The notes under the pieces were generated by a model. It was not told where the DNA came from and made no database searches. It was given only the letters and a program-made list of their open reading frames with translations. From Vibrio penaeicida (lineage in GTDB: Bacteria; Pseudomonadota; Gammaproteobacteria; Enterobacterales; Vibrionaceae): 64,000 bases of DNA. Shown one piece after another: positions 43,575 through 53,778 of this stretch (position 1 is its first letter; every line of letters begins with the position of its first letter). Position numbers and translations under genes: made by a program. The stretch lies in contig NZ_AP025144.1 in NCBI RefSeq assembly GCF_019977755.1, positions 2,542,001-2,606,000 on the forward strand, in the 5' to 3' direction.

Positions 43575-44133
43575 CTTGGCTTCCTTTCCTCATTTCCCAT
43601 TCCGAACGTAACATAGCGTAGATAACGGTATCCCACCAACGTTCTTTAAAGTATCGATGTTCAATAAACCGAGCTTCCTTTCTCATTCCAAATTGACGAC
43701 ACATCGCTATCGCGGCTTTGTTTGCTCCAATCGTTTCTGCATACAAACGGTGAACCGCCAGCTTTTCAAATCCAAACCCTGCTATAGCTTCTGCTGCTTC
43801 TTGCGCGTACCCAGCACCTTGAAACTCACGCGCCACACCGCATCCCATAGAAGCTTGCTGATCGGCTTCCAATCGAATGCCGCACGTGCCAATCACTTCA
43901 CCTGTTTGCTGTAAAACGATAGCGAGCTGATATTTACTTCGTGGTAATTCATGCGCTTGCTCAATGAAAAGATTAACCAAAAATTCAGCCTTCTCTATCG
44001 AACAATCGTCTTCATCATAGAAGCGCTGATACTTTGAGTCTTGAGTCAACTCTATGTATGAGGAGACATCTTGGATCTCAAAATCCCTTAATATCAGTCG
44101 TTCCGTAACAATTTCAAACACTTCCCTCTCCAT
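43567..44133 (-). CDS. RimJ/RimL-type GNAT acetyltransferase
   Basis: About 188 residues from ATG 44133 (MEREVFEIVTERLILRDF), with a purine-rich ribosome site GGGAGAG. It shows the typical ERLILRDF start, the acetyl-CoA loop GVAREFQGAGYAQEAAEA and the late NKAAIAMCRQFGMRKEARFIEHRYFKERWWD segment of the RimJ/RimL subgroup. It forms a two-gene operon with the next GNAT gene. Confidence 0.9.
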   Translation of the reverse strand: MEREVFEIVTERLILRDFEIQDVSSYIELTQDSKYQRFYDEDDCSIEKAEFLVNLFIEQAHELPRSKYQLAIVLQQTGEVIGTCGIRLEADQQASMGCGVAREFQGAGYAQEAAEAIAGFGFEKLAVHRLYAETIGANKAAIAMCRQFGMRKEARFIEHRYFKERWWDTVIYAMLRSEWEMRKGSQDD

Positions 44134-44493
44134 TTGGTATTTCTCTCTCCCTCTTGTGGAGCTAGCGCGACTATACGCTAGCAACCTTCATACACTGTTT
44201 TCAGCGAACATTGTTTGATATTCCGGCACATCATAGAGTTGAAGACGGAGTAATTCCAGCTATGAAATCAATAATACCCACAGAAATTTCAAGCGAAACT
44301 GTCTTTGCTCGCTCTAATACTTATCACCCATTTTTCCAAAATAATTCAGTGGCTTATCAATGAAGCCCACACCTACCTATCGGAGCAGAGTGAAGTCTTT
44401 AACTGGATGCCAGTATCACCAAAATGAAACAAGGGTATCCATTCTCTGTATTCCTCGTTATTCTCCTAGCCTTCTGACAATAAAGGATTGAAA
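44134..44493. other. Intergenic region with possible gene remnant
   Basis: No intact gene is seen. Bases around 44330-44424 can be read on the plus strand as IQWLINEAHTYLSEQSEVFN followed by WMPVSPK and a stop, which looks protein-like but has no start; it could be the tail of a decayed gene. The thioesterase leader occupies the 3' end. Confidence 0.3.
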
Positions 44494-45285
44494 ATGCGCA
44501 GAAACACTTCACTTGATCGCTGGCTTGCCATTCCAAAACCAAAACCTAATGCCCCGTTACGCTTAATCTGTCTGCCTTATGCCGGAGGCAACGCAAACTC
44601 ATTTGTTCCCTATAGTGCTTTGCAGGAACTGAATGCCGAAATTTGCGCGGTACAGTTACCAGGAAAAGGCAGCCGATTAAATGAAGCACAGTACCAAAGC
44701 ATGGATACGTTAGTGGAGGATTTAGCGGAAGTATTAACCCCTATCATCGACAAACCCTATGTCATTTGGGGGCACAGTTTTGGTTCACGAATTGGTTTTG
44801 AGCTTATCCGCTATTTCAAAGCGCATAAAATGCCGATGCCTATTCATTTCATTCCGGCGGCATCAAGAGCACCTCATGAATTGAACACTCGAGACCCGAT
44901 TCACGGACTATCGGATGAAGGGTTTAAAATAAAGTTAAAGGAAATGGGCGGAACACCAGACGAAATTATTGAGCATGATGAACTCATGTCCATACTATTG
45001 CCTGGTTTGAAAGCGGATTTTAAGCTTGCCGAAACGCACAAAGTTAGCGCTATTGAACAACTCAACATTCCCGTCACGCTACTGGGTGGCACAAGTGATA
45101 CCATCATTCCACCTGATTCGTTGCCGAACTGGCAGGCACACTTTTGTGGCGACTTTGAATTGGAGATGATAGAGGGTGACCACTTCTTTATCGACAAGCA
45201 ATTTGAGTCTGTAAGCAAAAAGCTTGTCGATATTATTCAGCGCGTTACCGAAAAAAGAACGGGTTTAGCTCAACCAGCAATCTGA
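44494..45285 (+). CDS. Type II thioesterase (GrsT/RifR-like)
   Basis: About 263 residues from ATG 44494, with AAGGA upstream. An alpha/beta-hydrolase of the external thioesterase group: RLICLPYAGGNANSF near the start, EICAVQLPGKGSRL, nucleophile WGHSFGSR (about 90), catalytic Asp in GGTSDTIIPP and His in EGDHFF. Such enzymes remove aberrant acyl groups from PKS/NRPS carrier proteins. No PKS or NRPS gene is in the window. It converges with, and overlaps by 21 bases, a discrete PKS-type acyltransferase gene, which strengthens a link to a carrier-protein pathway. Confidence 0.88.
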   Translation: MRRNTSLDRWLAIPKPKPNAPLRLICLPYAGGNANSFVPYSALQELNAEICAVQLPGKGSRLNEAQYQSMDTLVEDLAEVLTPIIDKPYVIWGHSFGSRIGFELIRYFKAHKMPMPIHFIPAASRAPHELNTRDPIHGLSDEGFKIKLKEMGGTPDEIIEHDELMSILLPGLKADFKLAETHKVSAIEQLNIPVTLLGGTSDTIIPPDSLPNWQAHFCGDFELEMIEGDHFFIDKQFESVSKKLVDIIQRVTEKRTGLAQPAI

Positions 45286-46554
45286 TTCCGTTTTGCTTAA
45301 TATACGGTCCCAGCGAATATTGACCCCGTATTGACCCAGTGTTTTTACCGATGTCAGAATACAATCGCATGGGAAATTGGCAGGCAGTACCAAGTCTTCA
45401 GACAAAATGTCCGGCAGCAAAGGAAAAGCACATAAGCTATTGATCCTTTGCTGTTCAACGAGCTTTGACATGCTTTCGCCGAGACCAATTTCAACGAGTA
45501 TACAATTCCCCAAATCCTCAGAGACACATTGCAGCCCTTTTGCAAATTGAACCGTTTGTTGAATTTGACTCGCCCAGTATTGCGAATGTTCAACGTCTCG
45601 TTGCTGTACCCATCTTCCCGTTATCGTGGAAACAAAAGGCGTATGAATCGGGTAACTGGGCACACCCTCGATATAAGTGCCGAGCGTTTTGGATACATCT
45701 GTCATCAAATTGGAGTGCAGTGCATACCTTTGAGAGACGTACTCTCCACCTTCTGCATTCTCAACATATTGCTCTAACCAATGACTTAGAGGCTCTGCTC
45801 CTCCCGAAACAACACATCTATGCGGAGTACTCACATAGGAAAGGGAGATCTTTTGATCGGAGCTAGGGTGTGTGTTATTCCAATCATCCAACCATTTCAC
45901 AACTTCCGCTTTCCCCTTGGGAACAGCAAACATTGCACCAGCTTGTGCATCATCCATCAAACGTTGGCGAGAGCAGACCATGGCGAGCACATCTTCAATA
46001 TTCAGTAACCCACTTATACAGCCCGCTACGTATTCACCAAGGCTGTCACCAATAAGCGCATCAGGCTTAACCCCCCAATGGATAAGTGTCGAAGCGAGAG
46101 CATATTCAAATACAAAGAGCTGCACCTGACTTACAGGCTGCTTGCTGTGTACTTGGCACTCACTAAAGAAGAACTCCGTTTCATCCGCTAAGTGCACATC
46201 CGTTTTTGTGAGATGCCATAAACACTCTTCTACTCTCTCGTGAAAAAACTCAAAGTTCTCGTACAAAGATCTCGCGCAACGATGAGGCTGTTCCTCAAGG
46301 CCGCTAAACATAAAAACAACAGCAGGTTTGGATCTCGAGTATGCTGAACTTCCTCCCATACTCTCTTGAATGTGATTGAAATGGTTAGGTCCATAGCTTG
46401 GTGTTTTTGTGTTTCCCAGACCTGTTATGGGGCTATCTATCATTGAGCCATCTATTATTGATCTATCTGTTTTTGAACCACCCGATTGCATGAAGAGTGT
46501 TTTTGCTTCTTGATTATCCAACATAAAATCTTGACGTTTTTCTGGATGAAACAT
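45265..46554 (-). CDS. Discrete PKS-type acyltransferase
   Basis: About 429 residues from ATG 46554, with AAGGAG eight bases upstream. An N-terminal, apparently disordered Ser/Asp-rich leader (1-60) precedes an AT domain: FMFSGLEEQ, nucleophile GDSLGEY, Arg in SRQRLM, His in YALHSNLM and a C-terminal VEIGLGES. The architecture is that of FabD or the AT of polyketide/PUFA synthases (PfaB-like), acting in trans. The substrate (malonyl or acyl) is undetermined. It is divergent from a LysR gene and convergent with a type II thioesterase. Confidence 0.85.
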   Translation of the reverse strand: MFHPEKRQDFMLDNQEAKTLFMQSGGSKTDRSIIDGSMIDSPITGLGNTKTPSYGPNHFNHIQESMGGSSAYSRSKPAVVFMFSGLEEQPHRCARSLYENFEFFHERVEECLWHLTKTDVHLADETEFFFSECQVHSKQPVSQVQLFVFEYALASTLIHWGVKPDALIGDSLGEYVAGCISGLLNIEDVLAMVCSRQRLMDDAQAGAMFAVPKGKAEVVKWLDDWNNTHPSSDQKISLSYVSTPHRCVVSGGAEPLSHWLEQYVENAEGGEYVSQRYALHSNLMTDVSKTLGTYIEGVPSYPIHTPFVSTITGRWVQQRDVEHSQYWASQIQQTVQFAKGLQCVSEDLGNCILVEIGLGESMSKLVEQQRINSLCAFPLLPDILSEDLVLPANFPCDCILTSVKTLGQYGVNIRWDRILSKTESDCWLS

Positions 46555-46841
46555 GGTTTTCGCTCCTTGAATGGAACTACGAGTCTGATGTAGCAAACGT
46601 GACTAATAGCTGTCCGAAATACGGAATACTTGAAAAATTCAGATCGTTATTCCAGATTTTTTATAGTTTATTGATTGATTTAGAAAATTGACGTCGAATC
46701 AACGAAAGTCGTGCTCATTTGTGCAAATTTGAAAGATTTTCGGGTCCGAAGCCTACTGCTCGGCTTTTGCTATTTTGTATTGAGAATACTTTTAAATACC
46801 GCAGTACATTCAATTATTTATAAATTTAAAATAATCACTAG

Positions 46842-47792
46842 ATGCAAATATGGACATGGAGTGTTGCAATTTTGAATGCTAATAGCTTTTCTCACCTAAA
46901 AAGAATGGCAATGTTCGCAGCGATAGTCGAAGCTGGGAGCTTTGCTGCAGCGGCTAGAAAATTAAAAACAGATCGCTCTAAACTCAGTAAGCAATTGTCA
47001 GAGCTGGAAACTCAGCTAGGTTCTAGATTAATACAGCGTTCAACCAGAAAGCTTTCGGTGACAAGAGAAGGACAGAAGGTTTACCAAGAAGTTAAGCAAT
47101 TACCTTACTTGTTTGAACATATCGAATCCATCATCGCCCCCAAAGAGGTGTCTGGGCGAGTATCGTTAACGATGACTTACGATATCGCTCTGAATCAAGT
47201 TCTGCCTATCTTAGAAGAATTCAGAGAGATCTACCCTGAGGTGGAACTCGATTTGATCCTGAACGACCATAAGTCAGACATAGTGGCAGAAAACATCGAT
47301 CTAGCGTTACGTGTTGGCAGCCCGCAAGACAGTTCTTTGATCGCTCGACAAATGTTCGAGCAAAGTGCCCACCTATTTGCAAGCCCCGAGTACATCGCAA
47401 AACATGGGATGCCCAACACAGCGGAGGAGCTAGAGTCACATTATTGGGTTTTACTCGAACAGCAATCCGCTAGTAACAACCTACAAAAGCTCTATTGCGA
47501 CGGAAAGATGGTCGCCATTGCGCCGAAGAACTATCACTGTTGCAATTCTCCGCTAGTAATGCAGAAGCTCACTTTGATGGGCGTTGGAGTGGGGTTATTG
47601 ATTCCATGTACCGTACAAAAAGAGATCGATACTGGTGAGTTGATTCAGGTGGCTTGTGGCATTAGAAGCGAACCCAAGATCTTTAACCTGGTGTATCCTT
47701 CTAGAAAACAAATTCCGGCACGGATCAGGCACTTGATAGATTTTCTTCTTGCCGCTGATATTTTTTCAGGTATGTCATATAAGGGTTGTTGA
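46842..47792 (+). CDS. LysR-family transcriptional regulator (CrgA-like)
   Basis: Up to 316 residues. Met at 46905 (MAMFAAIVEAGSFAAAARKL) or slightly upstream fits the usual 300-residue length. The winged HTH reads FAAAARKLKTDRSKLSKQLSELETQLGSRLIQRSTRKL. The effector domain follows the CrgA/AaeR group pattern (GRVSLTMTYDI, DLALRVG). It is divergently transcribed from the acyltransferase gene and is a likely regulator of it. The exact start is uncertain. Confidence 0.88.
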   Translation: MQIWTWSVAILNANSFSHLKRMAMFAAIVEAGSFAAAARKLKTDRSKLSKQLSELETQLGSRLIQRSTRKLSVTREGQKVYQEVKQLPYLFEHIESIIAPKEVSGRVSLTMTYDIALNQVLPILEEFREIYPEVELDLILNDHKSDIVAENIDLALRVGSPQDSSLIARQMFEQSAHLFASPEYIAKHGMPNTAEELESHYWVLLEQQSASNNLQKLYCDGKMVAIAPKNYHCCNSPLVMQKLTLMGVGVGLLIPCTVQKEIDTGELIQVACGIRSEPKIFNLVYPSRKQIPARIRHLIDFLLAADIFSGMSYKGC

Positions 47793-48932
47793 ATCAGTTG
47801 ATGCATATTCCCAAGTAGCCTAAGAATGCTTGGGTATATGTTAATAAATCAAATTTAACGACCTCAAAAATGCCATAGGTATTGAGCCCTGCCCTTTAAC
47901 ATTCTTGATACTTATTTCATTTAAATATGCGCTATAACCACTATAGAGATGGTTAAATTAAAACCACAGTGACCAATGTTTAACCAAAAGTGTTTCATGA
48001 AGTTATAAAGAGAAATACTTCAAACAAACATTGCTGGTTATTCTTTTTCCTAAATTCTCTGATGAATAATTTAGCAAAGAGTAATTTAATTCAATTTGTA
48101 ACAATAGGCACAATAATAATGTGCCTATGTGAAAGTTAAATTAGGTATATAGCACTTTTAATGATGAGTAACAGTTGAAATTAAACTCTAAGAAAAGGCA
48201 CTTTAGGCGCTATTCCACTTTGTTGTTAATACGTACTCGAGAGAGAGCGAACGTAACTGAAAATGTTAACGTATGACAATACCCATAAGCATAACAAGCT
48301 TAATCTCCTCACAAGCCATTACCCTACTGGTGGCATGGATAAATCAGCCGAAGTAACTCGACATCAAACCATAAAGAAAAACCAGTGTAATTTCACGGTT
48401 TGATAGCCAATTAAACGCACAATAAAAGCTGTGCACGCCAAAAGAAAATATCGCTATCGATACCAACCTTTAACCATTAATAAATTATGGTTAATAACGA
48501 AAAAAGACCCACCAAGAAAATAATCTCACAATAAAATAAGGGGTATTAAGTGGCTTATATATAATTCGCTCTGTAAAACAGGTCACTACAGGCCTAAGTC
48601 TTGCACTACCTCATTTTTTGGAAAAATGAAATTAATATTTTTGTAATTTATACATAGATTGAAATTTACAGTTCTGAACAAGTTAAAGCTTGCTAATTTA
48701 ACAATTTGGTACTTTAATTCACGCTTTAGTATCTAAGTTCCAATATCACTGCATTTTGTAAGTTAATTGTTTTAAATGATAATGAATTGTTAACAAAATC
48801 TTTCCTTTTTGTTTGACGTCATTTCACGTGCAATTTTCTTCAAAGCGAAGTGATTGATCTATGTATTTGGATACTTCGTATTTTAAGTATTGTCTTTGAA
48901 TTTATTCTGGTTGTGAGTTCCAGGGAGGACAA
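47793..48932. other. Long AT-rich region upstream of cyoA
   Basis: About 1.1 kb without a supportable gene. It contains a repeat-like hairpin (47806-47838) and an inverted repeat ATAGGCAC / GTGCCTAT at 48104-48128. A very AT-rich stretch runs from 48640 to 48900. It must carry the cyo promoter and may hold regulatory sites (ArcA/Fur/Nsr types are known for cyo), none of which I could place with confidence. Confidence 0.45.
47806..47838. repeat. Dispersed repeat variant, copy D, hairpin
   Basis: The stretch CCCAAGTAGCCTAAGAATGC, continuing TTGGG, flanked by ATATT and TATAT, combines the CCCAAGT core of the other copies with an inverted half. It follows the LysR stop closely and may act as a terminator-like hairpin. 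Confidence 0.45.
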
Positions 48933-49820
48933 ATGAAAATAAAATGTAACATAAAAGTTGCATTAATATTAACATCAGTCGTAGGGCTGATTTTATTAGG
49001 CGTACTATTCTTCGGTAGTAACATGGTGTTATTCGATCCTAAGGGACCCGTTGGTCAAGCTCAGGAATCGTTGATTATCACTTCTGTTTTACTCATGGCC
49101 ATCATCATTGTTCCGGTGTTGTTCATGTGCGTGTACTTCCCGTACAAGTACCGCTCTTCTAACAAAGAAGCCGAGTACAAACCAAACTGGGAGCACTCCA
49201 CTAAAATCGAAGTGATAGTCTGGGCTGTTCCTTGTCTTATCATTTTGGCATTGGGTTGGATTACTTATGAAACGTCCCACTCTCTTGATCCTCGCCGTGA
49301 AATCGAGTCAGACAAGACACCTCTAACTATCCAAGTTGTTTCCATGAACTGGAAATGGTTGTTCATCTACCCTGAACAACAAATTGCAACCGTAAACGAA
49401 GTTGCCTTCCCAGCCGATCGTCCTGTGGAGTTTCTCGTTACTTCTGACACCACAATGAACTCATTTTTTATTCCTCAGCTTGGTAGCCAAATCTACGCAA
49501 TGGCTGGAATGGAAAATCGCGTCAACTTGATGGCTACAGAAGAAGGCGTCTACCGCGGTATGTCTGCTAACTACAGCGGCTTCGGATTCGCGAACATGCA
49601 CTTTAAGGCTCATGCCGTTAGTGAGTCTGGTTTTGACGAATGGGTGAACAAAGTGAAATTGTCTGAGCAAGTGCTGAATGACACTAGCTACGACGCTTTG
49701 ACTGCTAATGCAAAAGAGCAGATCAAAAAATACCACCCTGTGACCTACTACTCATCTGTCGATCCATTGCGATTCAAAGATATCATCGAGAAACATTCAG
49801 GAGCTCAAAATGGCCTATAA
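48933..49820 (+). CDS. cyoA: Quinol oxidase subunit II (CyoA-like)
   Basis: 295 residues. Two TM helices (about 8-28 and 45-70, with a further one near 88-108) precede a periplasmic cupredoxin domain (about 125-290). The CuA cysteines are absent ([15 protein letters not shown] at the CuA site), so electrons come from quinol rather than cytochrome c. The E. coli CyoA lipobox LSGC aligns with LFFGSN here, so the lipidation Cys is missing. AGGGAGGA precedes the ATG. First gene of a cyoABCDE-sco-pcuC operon. Confidence 0.94.
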   Translation: MKIKCNIKVALILTSVVGLILLGVLFFGSNMVLFDPKGPVGQAQESLIITSVLLMAIIIVPVLFMCVYFPYKYRSSNKEAEYKPNWEHSTKIEVIVWAVPCLIILALGWITYETSHSLDPRREIESDKTPLTIQVVSMNWKWLFIYPEQQIATVNEVAFPADRPVEFLVTSDTTMNSFFIPQLGSQIYAMAGMENRVNLMATEEGVYRGMSANYSGFGFANMHFKAHAVSESGFDEWVNKVKLSEQVLNDTSYDALTANAKEQIKKYHPVTYYSSVDPLRFKDIIEKHSGAQNGL

Positions 49821-51879
49821 AGGCGACGTACATGCCGAACCTGATTTAATATTCGGAAAACTAAACTGGGACGTCATTCCGTACACTGACCCAGTTATTT
49901 TGCCCGTTATGATTGCCGCGATCCTTGGTGGTCTCGGTCTGCTAGGTTTGATTACCTACATGGGTAAATGGAAATACTTGTGGGCTGAATGGTTAACCTC
50001 TGTTGACCACAAGAAAATTGGTATCATGTACATCATCGTTGCGCTAGTCATGATGGTTCGGGGTTTTTCCGACGCCATATTGATGCGTTCGCAGCAAGCA
50101 TTAGCGACGGTAGATGCCTCGTATCTGCCCCCCGAACACTACGACCAAATCTTTACGGCTCACGGCGTAATCATGATTTTCTTCGTGGCCATGCCTTTGG
50201 TTGTCGGTTTGATGAACGTTGTTGTGCCTCTTCAAATTGGTGCGCGCGACGTTGCTTTCCCATTCCTAAACTCCTTGAGTTTCTGGCTATTCGTTGTAGG
50301 TGCAATCCTAATCAACCTTTCTTTGTTCGTTGGTGAATTCGCTTCGACTGGTTGGTTGGCATATCCGCCTCTTTCAGGAATGGAATACAGCCCGTGGGTT
50401 GGTGTGGATTATTGGCTCTGGTCGCTCCAGATCTCTGGTATCGGTACGCTTCTAACAGGTGTTAACTTCGTTGTTACCATCTTGCGCATGCGTGCTCCAG
50501 GAATGAAGCTGATGCAAATGCCTGTGTTCACTTGGACTTCTTTGTGTGCCAACGCACTTATCATCGTTGCTTTCCCTATTCTTACCGTTACGCTGACACT
50601 TCTGACTCTTGACCGCTACATTGGTACCCATTTCTTTACCAATGATATGGGTGGCAACCAGATGATGTACGTGAACTTGATTTGGGCATGGGGTCACCCA
50701 GAGGTATACATTCTGGTTCTACCAGCGTTTGGTATCTTTTCGGAAATCTGTGCAACGTTCTCTCGTAAACGACTGTTTGGTTATACGTCTCTTGTATGGG
50801 CGACGGCAGTAATCATGGTTCTTTCGTTTGTCGTGTGGCTACACCACTTCTTTACCATGGGGGCTGGGGCAAGTGTTAACGCCTTCTTCGGAATAGCCAC
50901 CATGATAATATCCATACCCACCGGGGTTAAGATATTTAACTGGCTCTTCACCATGTATAAAGGACGTGTAGAGTTCACGGCAAGTATGTGGTGGACAATG
51001 GCATTCCTTGTTACCTTCACCATTGGTGGTATGACAGGTGTAATGCTAGCGGTACCTGCAGCAAACTTTGTACTACACAACAGCTTGTTCGTAATCGCTC
51101 ACTTCCACAATGTAATCATTGGTGGTGCAGTATTCGGTTACTTTGCTGGCTTTACATACTGGTTCCCTAAAGCAACTGGCTTCAAACTGAACGAGAAGTG
51201 GGGCAAGGTTTCTTGTGCACTTTGGACTATCGGTTTCTTCGTTGCCTTTATGCCGGTATACGTACTTGGTTTCAACGGCATGACTCGCCGTCTAAATGCG
51301 ACAGACAACCCAGAGTGGGCACCATTGCTTATGATTGCTGCATTCGGTGTTGCCATCATCGCAGCTGGTATTGCCGCTCAGTTCTACCAAGTATTCATCA
51401 GTATTCGTGACCGTAAGCAAAATATGGACGAAACAGGTGACCCTTGGAATGGCCGTACTCTTGAGTGGGCAACGTCTTCTCCACCTCCATTCTACAACTT
51501 TGCAACTCTGCCAAAAATTCATGACAGAGACGAGCACCACTACCGCAAAGAACATGGAATGGCGTATCAAAAACCTGACCGCTACAAGCGAATCCACATG
51601 CCAAGTAACACTTGGGCAGGTGTAGTAATCAGCTTCTTCTCGCTGATTATGGGCTTCGCATTTGTATGGCATATCTGGTGGATGGTTGTTGTTGGCTTCC
51701 TAGGCATGATCGTGTCTTGGATCGTATACAGCTTCCAGCGCAATAAAGATTACTACGTTGAAGTTTCTGAAGTTGAGGCAATTGAAGGTCCTCATCTAGA
51801 CAAGGTTTATCAGGAGCGCCCTGAATTTAACCCTGCGTCGAAAGAAACTGACACGAAACCTGCATCCCCAGCGGTTTAA
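49810..51879 (+). CDS. cyoB: Quinol oxidase subunit I (CyoB)
   Basis: A 689-residue heme-copper oxidase catalytic subunit with about 15 TM helices. Features seen are the quinol-site region [15 protein letters not shown], heme ligands within [11 protein letters not shown], the CuB/Tyr cross-link region [14 protein letters not shown], the WLHHFFTMG His pair and the [17 protein letters not shown] heme ligands. It reduces O2 to water with proton pumping. It overlaps cyoA by 11 bases, with AGGAG inside the cyoA end. Confidence 0.97.
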   Translation: MAYKGDVHAEPDLIFGKLNWDVIPYTDPVILPVMIAAILGGLGLLGLITYMGKWKYLWAEWLTSVDHKKIGIMYIIVALVMMVRGFSDAILMRSQQALATVDASYLPPEHYDQIFTAHGVIMIFFVAMPLVVGLMNVVVPLQIGARDVAFPFLNSLSFWLFVVGAILINLSLFVGEFASTGWLAYPPLSGMEYSPWVGVDYWLWSLQISGIGTLLTGVNFVVTILRMRAPGMKLMQMPVFTWTSLCANALIIVAFPILTVTLTLLTLDRYIGTHFFTNDMGGNQMMYVNLIWAWGHPEVYILVLPAFGIFSEICATFSRKRLFGYTSLVWATAVIMVLSFVVWLHHFFTMGAGASVNAFFGIATMIISIPTGVKIFNWLFTMYKGRVEFTASMWWTMAFLVTFTIGGMTGVMLAVPAANFVLHNSLFVIAHFHNVIIGGAVFGYFAGFTYWFPKATGFKLNEKWGKVSCALWTIGFFVAFMPVYVLGFNGMTRRLNATDNPEWAPLLMIAAFGVAIIAAGIAAQFYQVFISIRDRKQNMDETGDPWNGRTLEWATSSPPPFYNFATLPKIHDRDEHHYRKEHGMAYQKPDRYKRIHMPSNTWAGVVISFFSLIMGFAFVWHIWWMVVVGFLGMIVSWIVYSFQRNKDYYVEVSEVEAIEGPHLDKVYQERPEFNPASKETDTKPASPAV

Positions 51880-51895
51880 GGATTTAGGAGATAAT

Positions 51896-52513
51896 ATGAC
51901 TGCACATGATAAAGCAGTGCTGGACAATGGTGGTCACGATGATCATGACCACCATGATTACGCTGGCGACACTATCTTTGGCTTTTGGATTTATATCCTA
52001 AGCGACTGTTTATTATTCGGTACGTTGTTTGCCACATTTGCTGTTTTCTCAAATAGCTTTGCGGGCATTGTAGAACCAAGTGAATTATTCAACCTGTGGT
52101 TTGTAGCAGGCGGTACCGCTTTGCTACTGCTTAGTAGTTTCACCTTCGGCATGGGTATGCTGAAAGCGAAAGAGCGCGATGCGAAAGGCATGTGGTTCTG
52201 GCTTTGGACAACCTTTGCTTTAGGTCTGGGCTTCTTGATTATGGAACTTTATGAGTTCCATCATTTCAGCGCAGCAGGTGCAACGTTTGACAGCAGTGCA
52301 TACTGGTCGTCTTTCTACGCATTAGTAGCCACGCACGGTTTGCACGTTTTCGCTGGTTTGATTTGGATGATCGTTTTGTATTTCCACTTTAAACGAGATG
52401 GCTTTACTGAAGACAACGAAGCACGTCTGTCTTGCTTAAGCTTATTCTGGCACTTCCTAGATGTAATCTGGATTTGTGTGTTTAGTGTGGTTTATCTAAT
52501 GGGAGTGATGTAA
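51896..52513 (+). CDS. cyoC: Quinol oxidase subunit III (CyoC)
   Basis: 205 residues with five TM helices. The His/Asp-rich N terminus (GGHDDHDHHDYAGD) and the signature YWSSFYALVATHGLHVFAGLIWM match the subunit III family. It stabilises subunit I. The stop codon overlaps the cyoD start (TAATG). Confidence 0.95.
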   Translation: MTAHDKAVLDNGGHDDHDHHDYAGDTIFGFWIYILSDCLLFGTLFATFAVFSNSFAGIVEPSELFNLWFVAGGTALLLLSSFTFGMGMLKAKERDAKGMWFWLWTTFALGLGFLIMELYEFHHFSAAGATFDSSAYWSSFYALVATHGLHVFAGLIWMIVLYFHFKRDGFTEDNEARLSCLSLFWHFLDVIWICVFSVVYLMGVM

Positions 52514-52851
52514 TGGCACAGACTGCAGAACACGGTCATGGCGGTCAAGCACATGGCAGCGTTAAAGAATATGTAATGGGTCTTATTTACTCCGTCTTAC
52601 TCACAGTGATCCCATTCGCTATGGTAATGATGGATATAGGTTCTCCACAGTTGAAAATCGGCGTTATCTTGATCTGTGCTGTTGCGCAAATTTTGGTTCA
52701 GCTGGTGTTCTTCTTGCACATGAATACCTCTTCCGAGCAGATGTGGAACACGACCTCGGCAGTATTCGTGGTCGTCTTAGTTGCCATCATATTAATTGGT
52801 TCGCTTTGGATTATGGAACACCTGAACCACAATATGCTGATGGGTCACTAA
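52513..52851 (+). CDS. cyoD: Quinol oxidase subunit IV (CyoD)
   Basis: 112 residues, three TM helices, with the family segment LVQLVFFLHMNTSSEQMWN around 62-80. A His-rich N terminus precedes the first helix. It assists assembly of the oxidase. Confidence 0.94.
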   Translation: MAQTAEHGHGGQAHGSVKEYVMGLIYSVLLTVIPFAMVMMDIGSPQLKIGVILICAVAQILVQLVFFLHMNTSSEQMWNTTSAVFVVVLVAIILIGSLWIMEHLNHNMLMGH

Positions 52852-52863
52852 TCGGAATACATA

Positions 52864-53778
52864 ATGATTTCGAACTATTTACAACTCACTAAACCTGGCA
52901 TTATCCGCGGCAACCTAGTTGCTGCGGCTGGTGGCTTCTTTCTGGCCTCTCAAGGCCAGATTGACTGGGCCCTTTTCCTTGCCGTGTGTTTAGGTACGAC
53001 ATTCATCGTTGCATCAGGCTGCGTTTTCAATAACTTCATCGATAAAGACATCGATGCCAAGATGAAGCGCACTTGCCAACGTGAGCTAGTACAAAAAGTC
53101 GTCCCAGTGTCCAATGCTTTAGCTTGGGCTACCATTCTGGGTATTGCAGGGTTTTCTACTCTGTTTTTCTTCACCTCTACAGTCGCTTTCTGGTTCGGTG
53201 TTCTTGGGTTTGTTGTGTATGTTGGCTTCTACAGCCTTTACTACAAGAGACACTCTGTACATGGAACGTTAATCGGTGGCTTGTCTGGTGCTTGTCCTCC
53301 GGTCATTGGGTATTGCGCAGTAACCAACCAATTGGATCTTGGTGCTGCAATTGTATTCCTTACCTTTTGTATTTGGCAGATACCACACTCATACGCAATC
53401 GCCATTTATCGTTTCGATGATTACAAAGCGGCATCGATTCCTGTATTGCCGATTAAAGAAGGTGTAGATAAAGCGCGTACTCATATCATGGGTTATATCG
53501 TTGCTTTTGCTATCGCTTCTTTGGCTCTAACTTACTTAGGCTATGCCGGTAGTTGGTATGCTTTAGGTATGGGTCTGGTCAGCATGTACTGGTTGTACTT
53601 AGCGAAAGTAAGTTTTCAAAAAATGCCAACCGAGCAATGGGGTAAGCAACAAATGCTGTTCTCTATCGTTTGTATTATGGTGTTCTGCATTTTGATTTCT
53701 ATCGACTTCTCTCCGTCAGAAATCCATGAAACTCAACAAGCATCGGTGAACATACTTCAACTCAAGGAATTCATCTAA
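52864..53778 (+). CDS. cyoE: Protoheme IX farnesyltransferase (heme O synthase)
   Basis: A 304-residue UbiA-family prenyltransferase with eight or nine TM helices. It carries the Asp-rich motif NFIDKDIDAKMKRT (near 53-66) and a second region YKRHSVHGTLIGGLSGACPPVIGY. It makes heme O for the binuclear centre of CyoB. The stop overlaps the Sco gene start (TAATG), tying heme supply and copper supply together. Confidence 0.95.
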   Translation: MISNYLQLTKPGIIRGNLVAAAGGFFLASQGQIDWALFLAVCLGTTFIVASGCVFNNFIDKDIDAKMKRTCQRELVQKVVPVSNALAWATILGIAGFSTLFFFTSTVAFWFGVLGFVVYVGFYSLYYKRHSVHGTLIGGLSGACPPVIGYCAVTNQLDLGAAIVFLTFCIWQIPHSYAIAIYRFDDYKAASIPVLPIKEGVDKARTHIMGYIVAFAIASLALTYLGYAGSWYALGMGLVSMYWLYLAKVSFQKMPTEQWGKQQMLFSIVCIMVFCILISIDFSPSEIHETQQASVNILQLKEFI

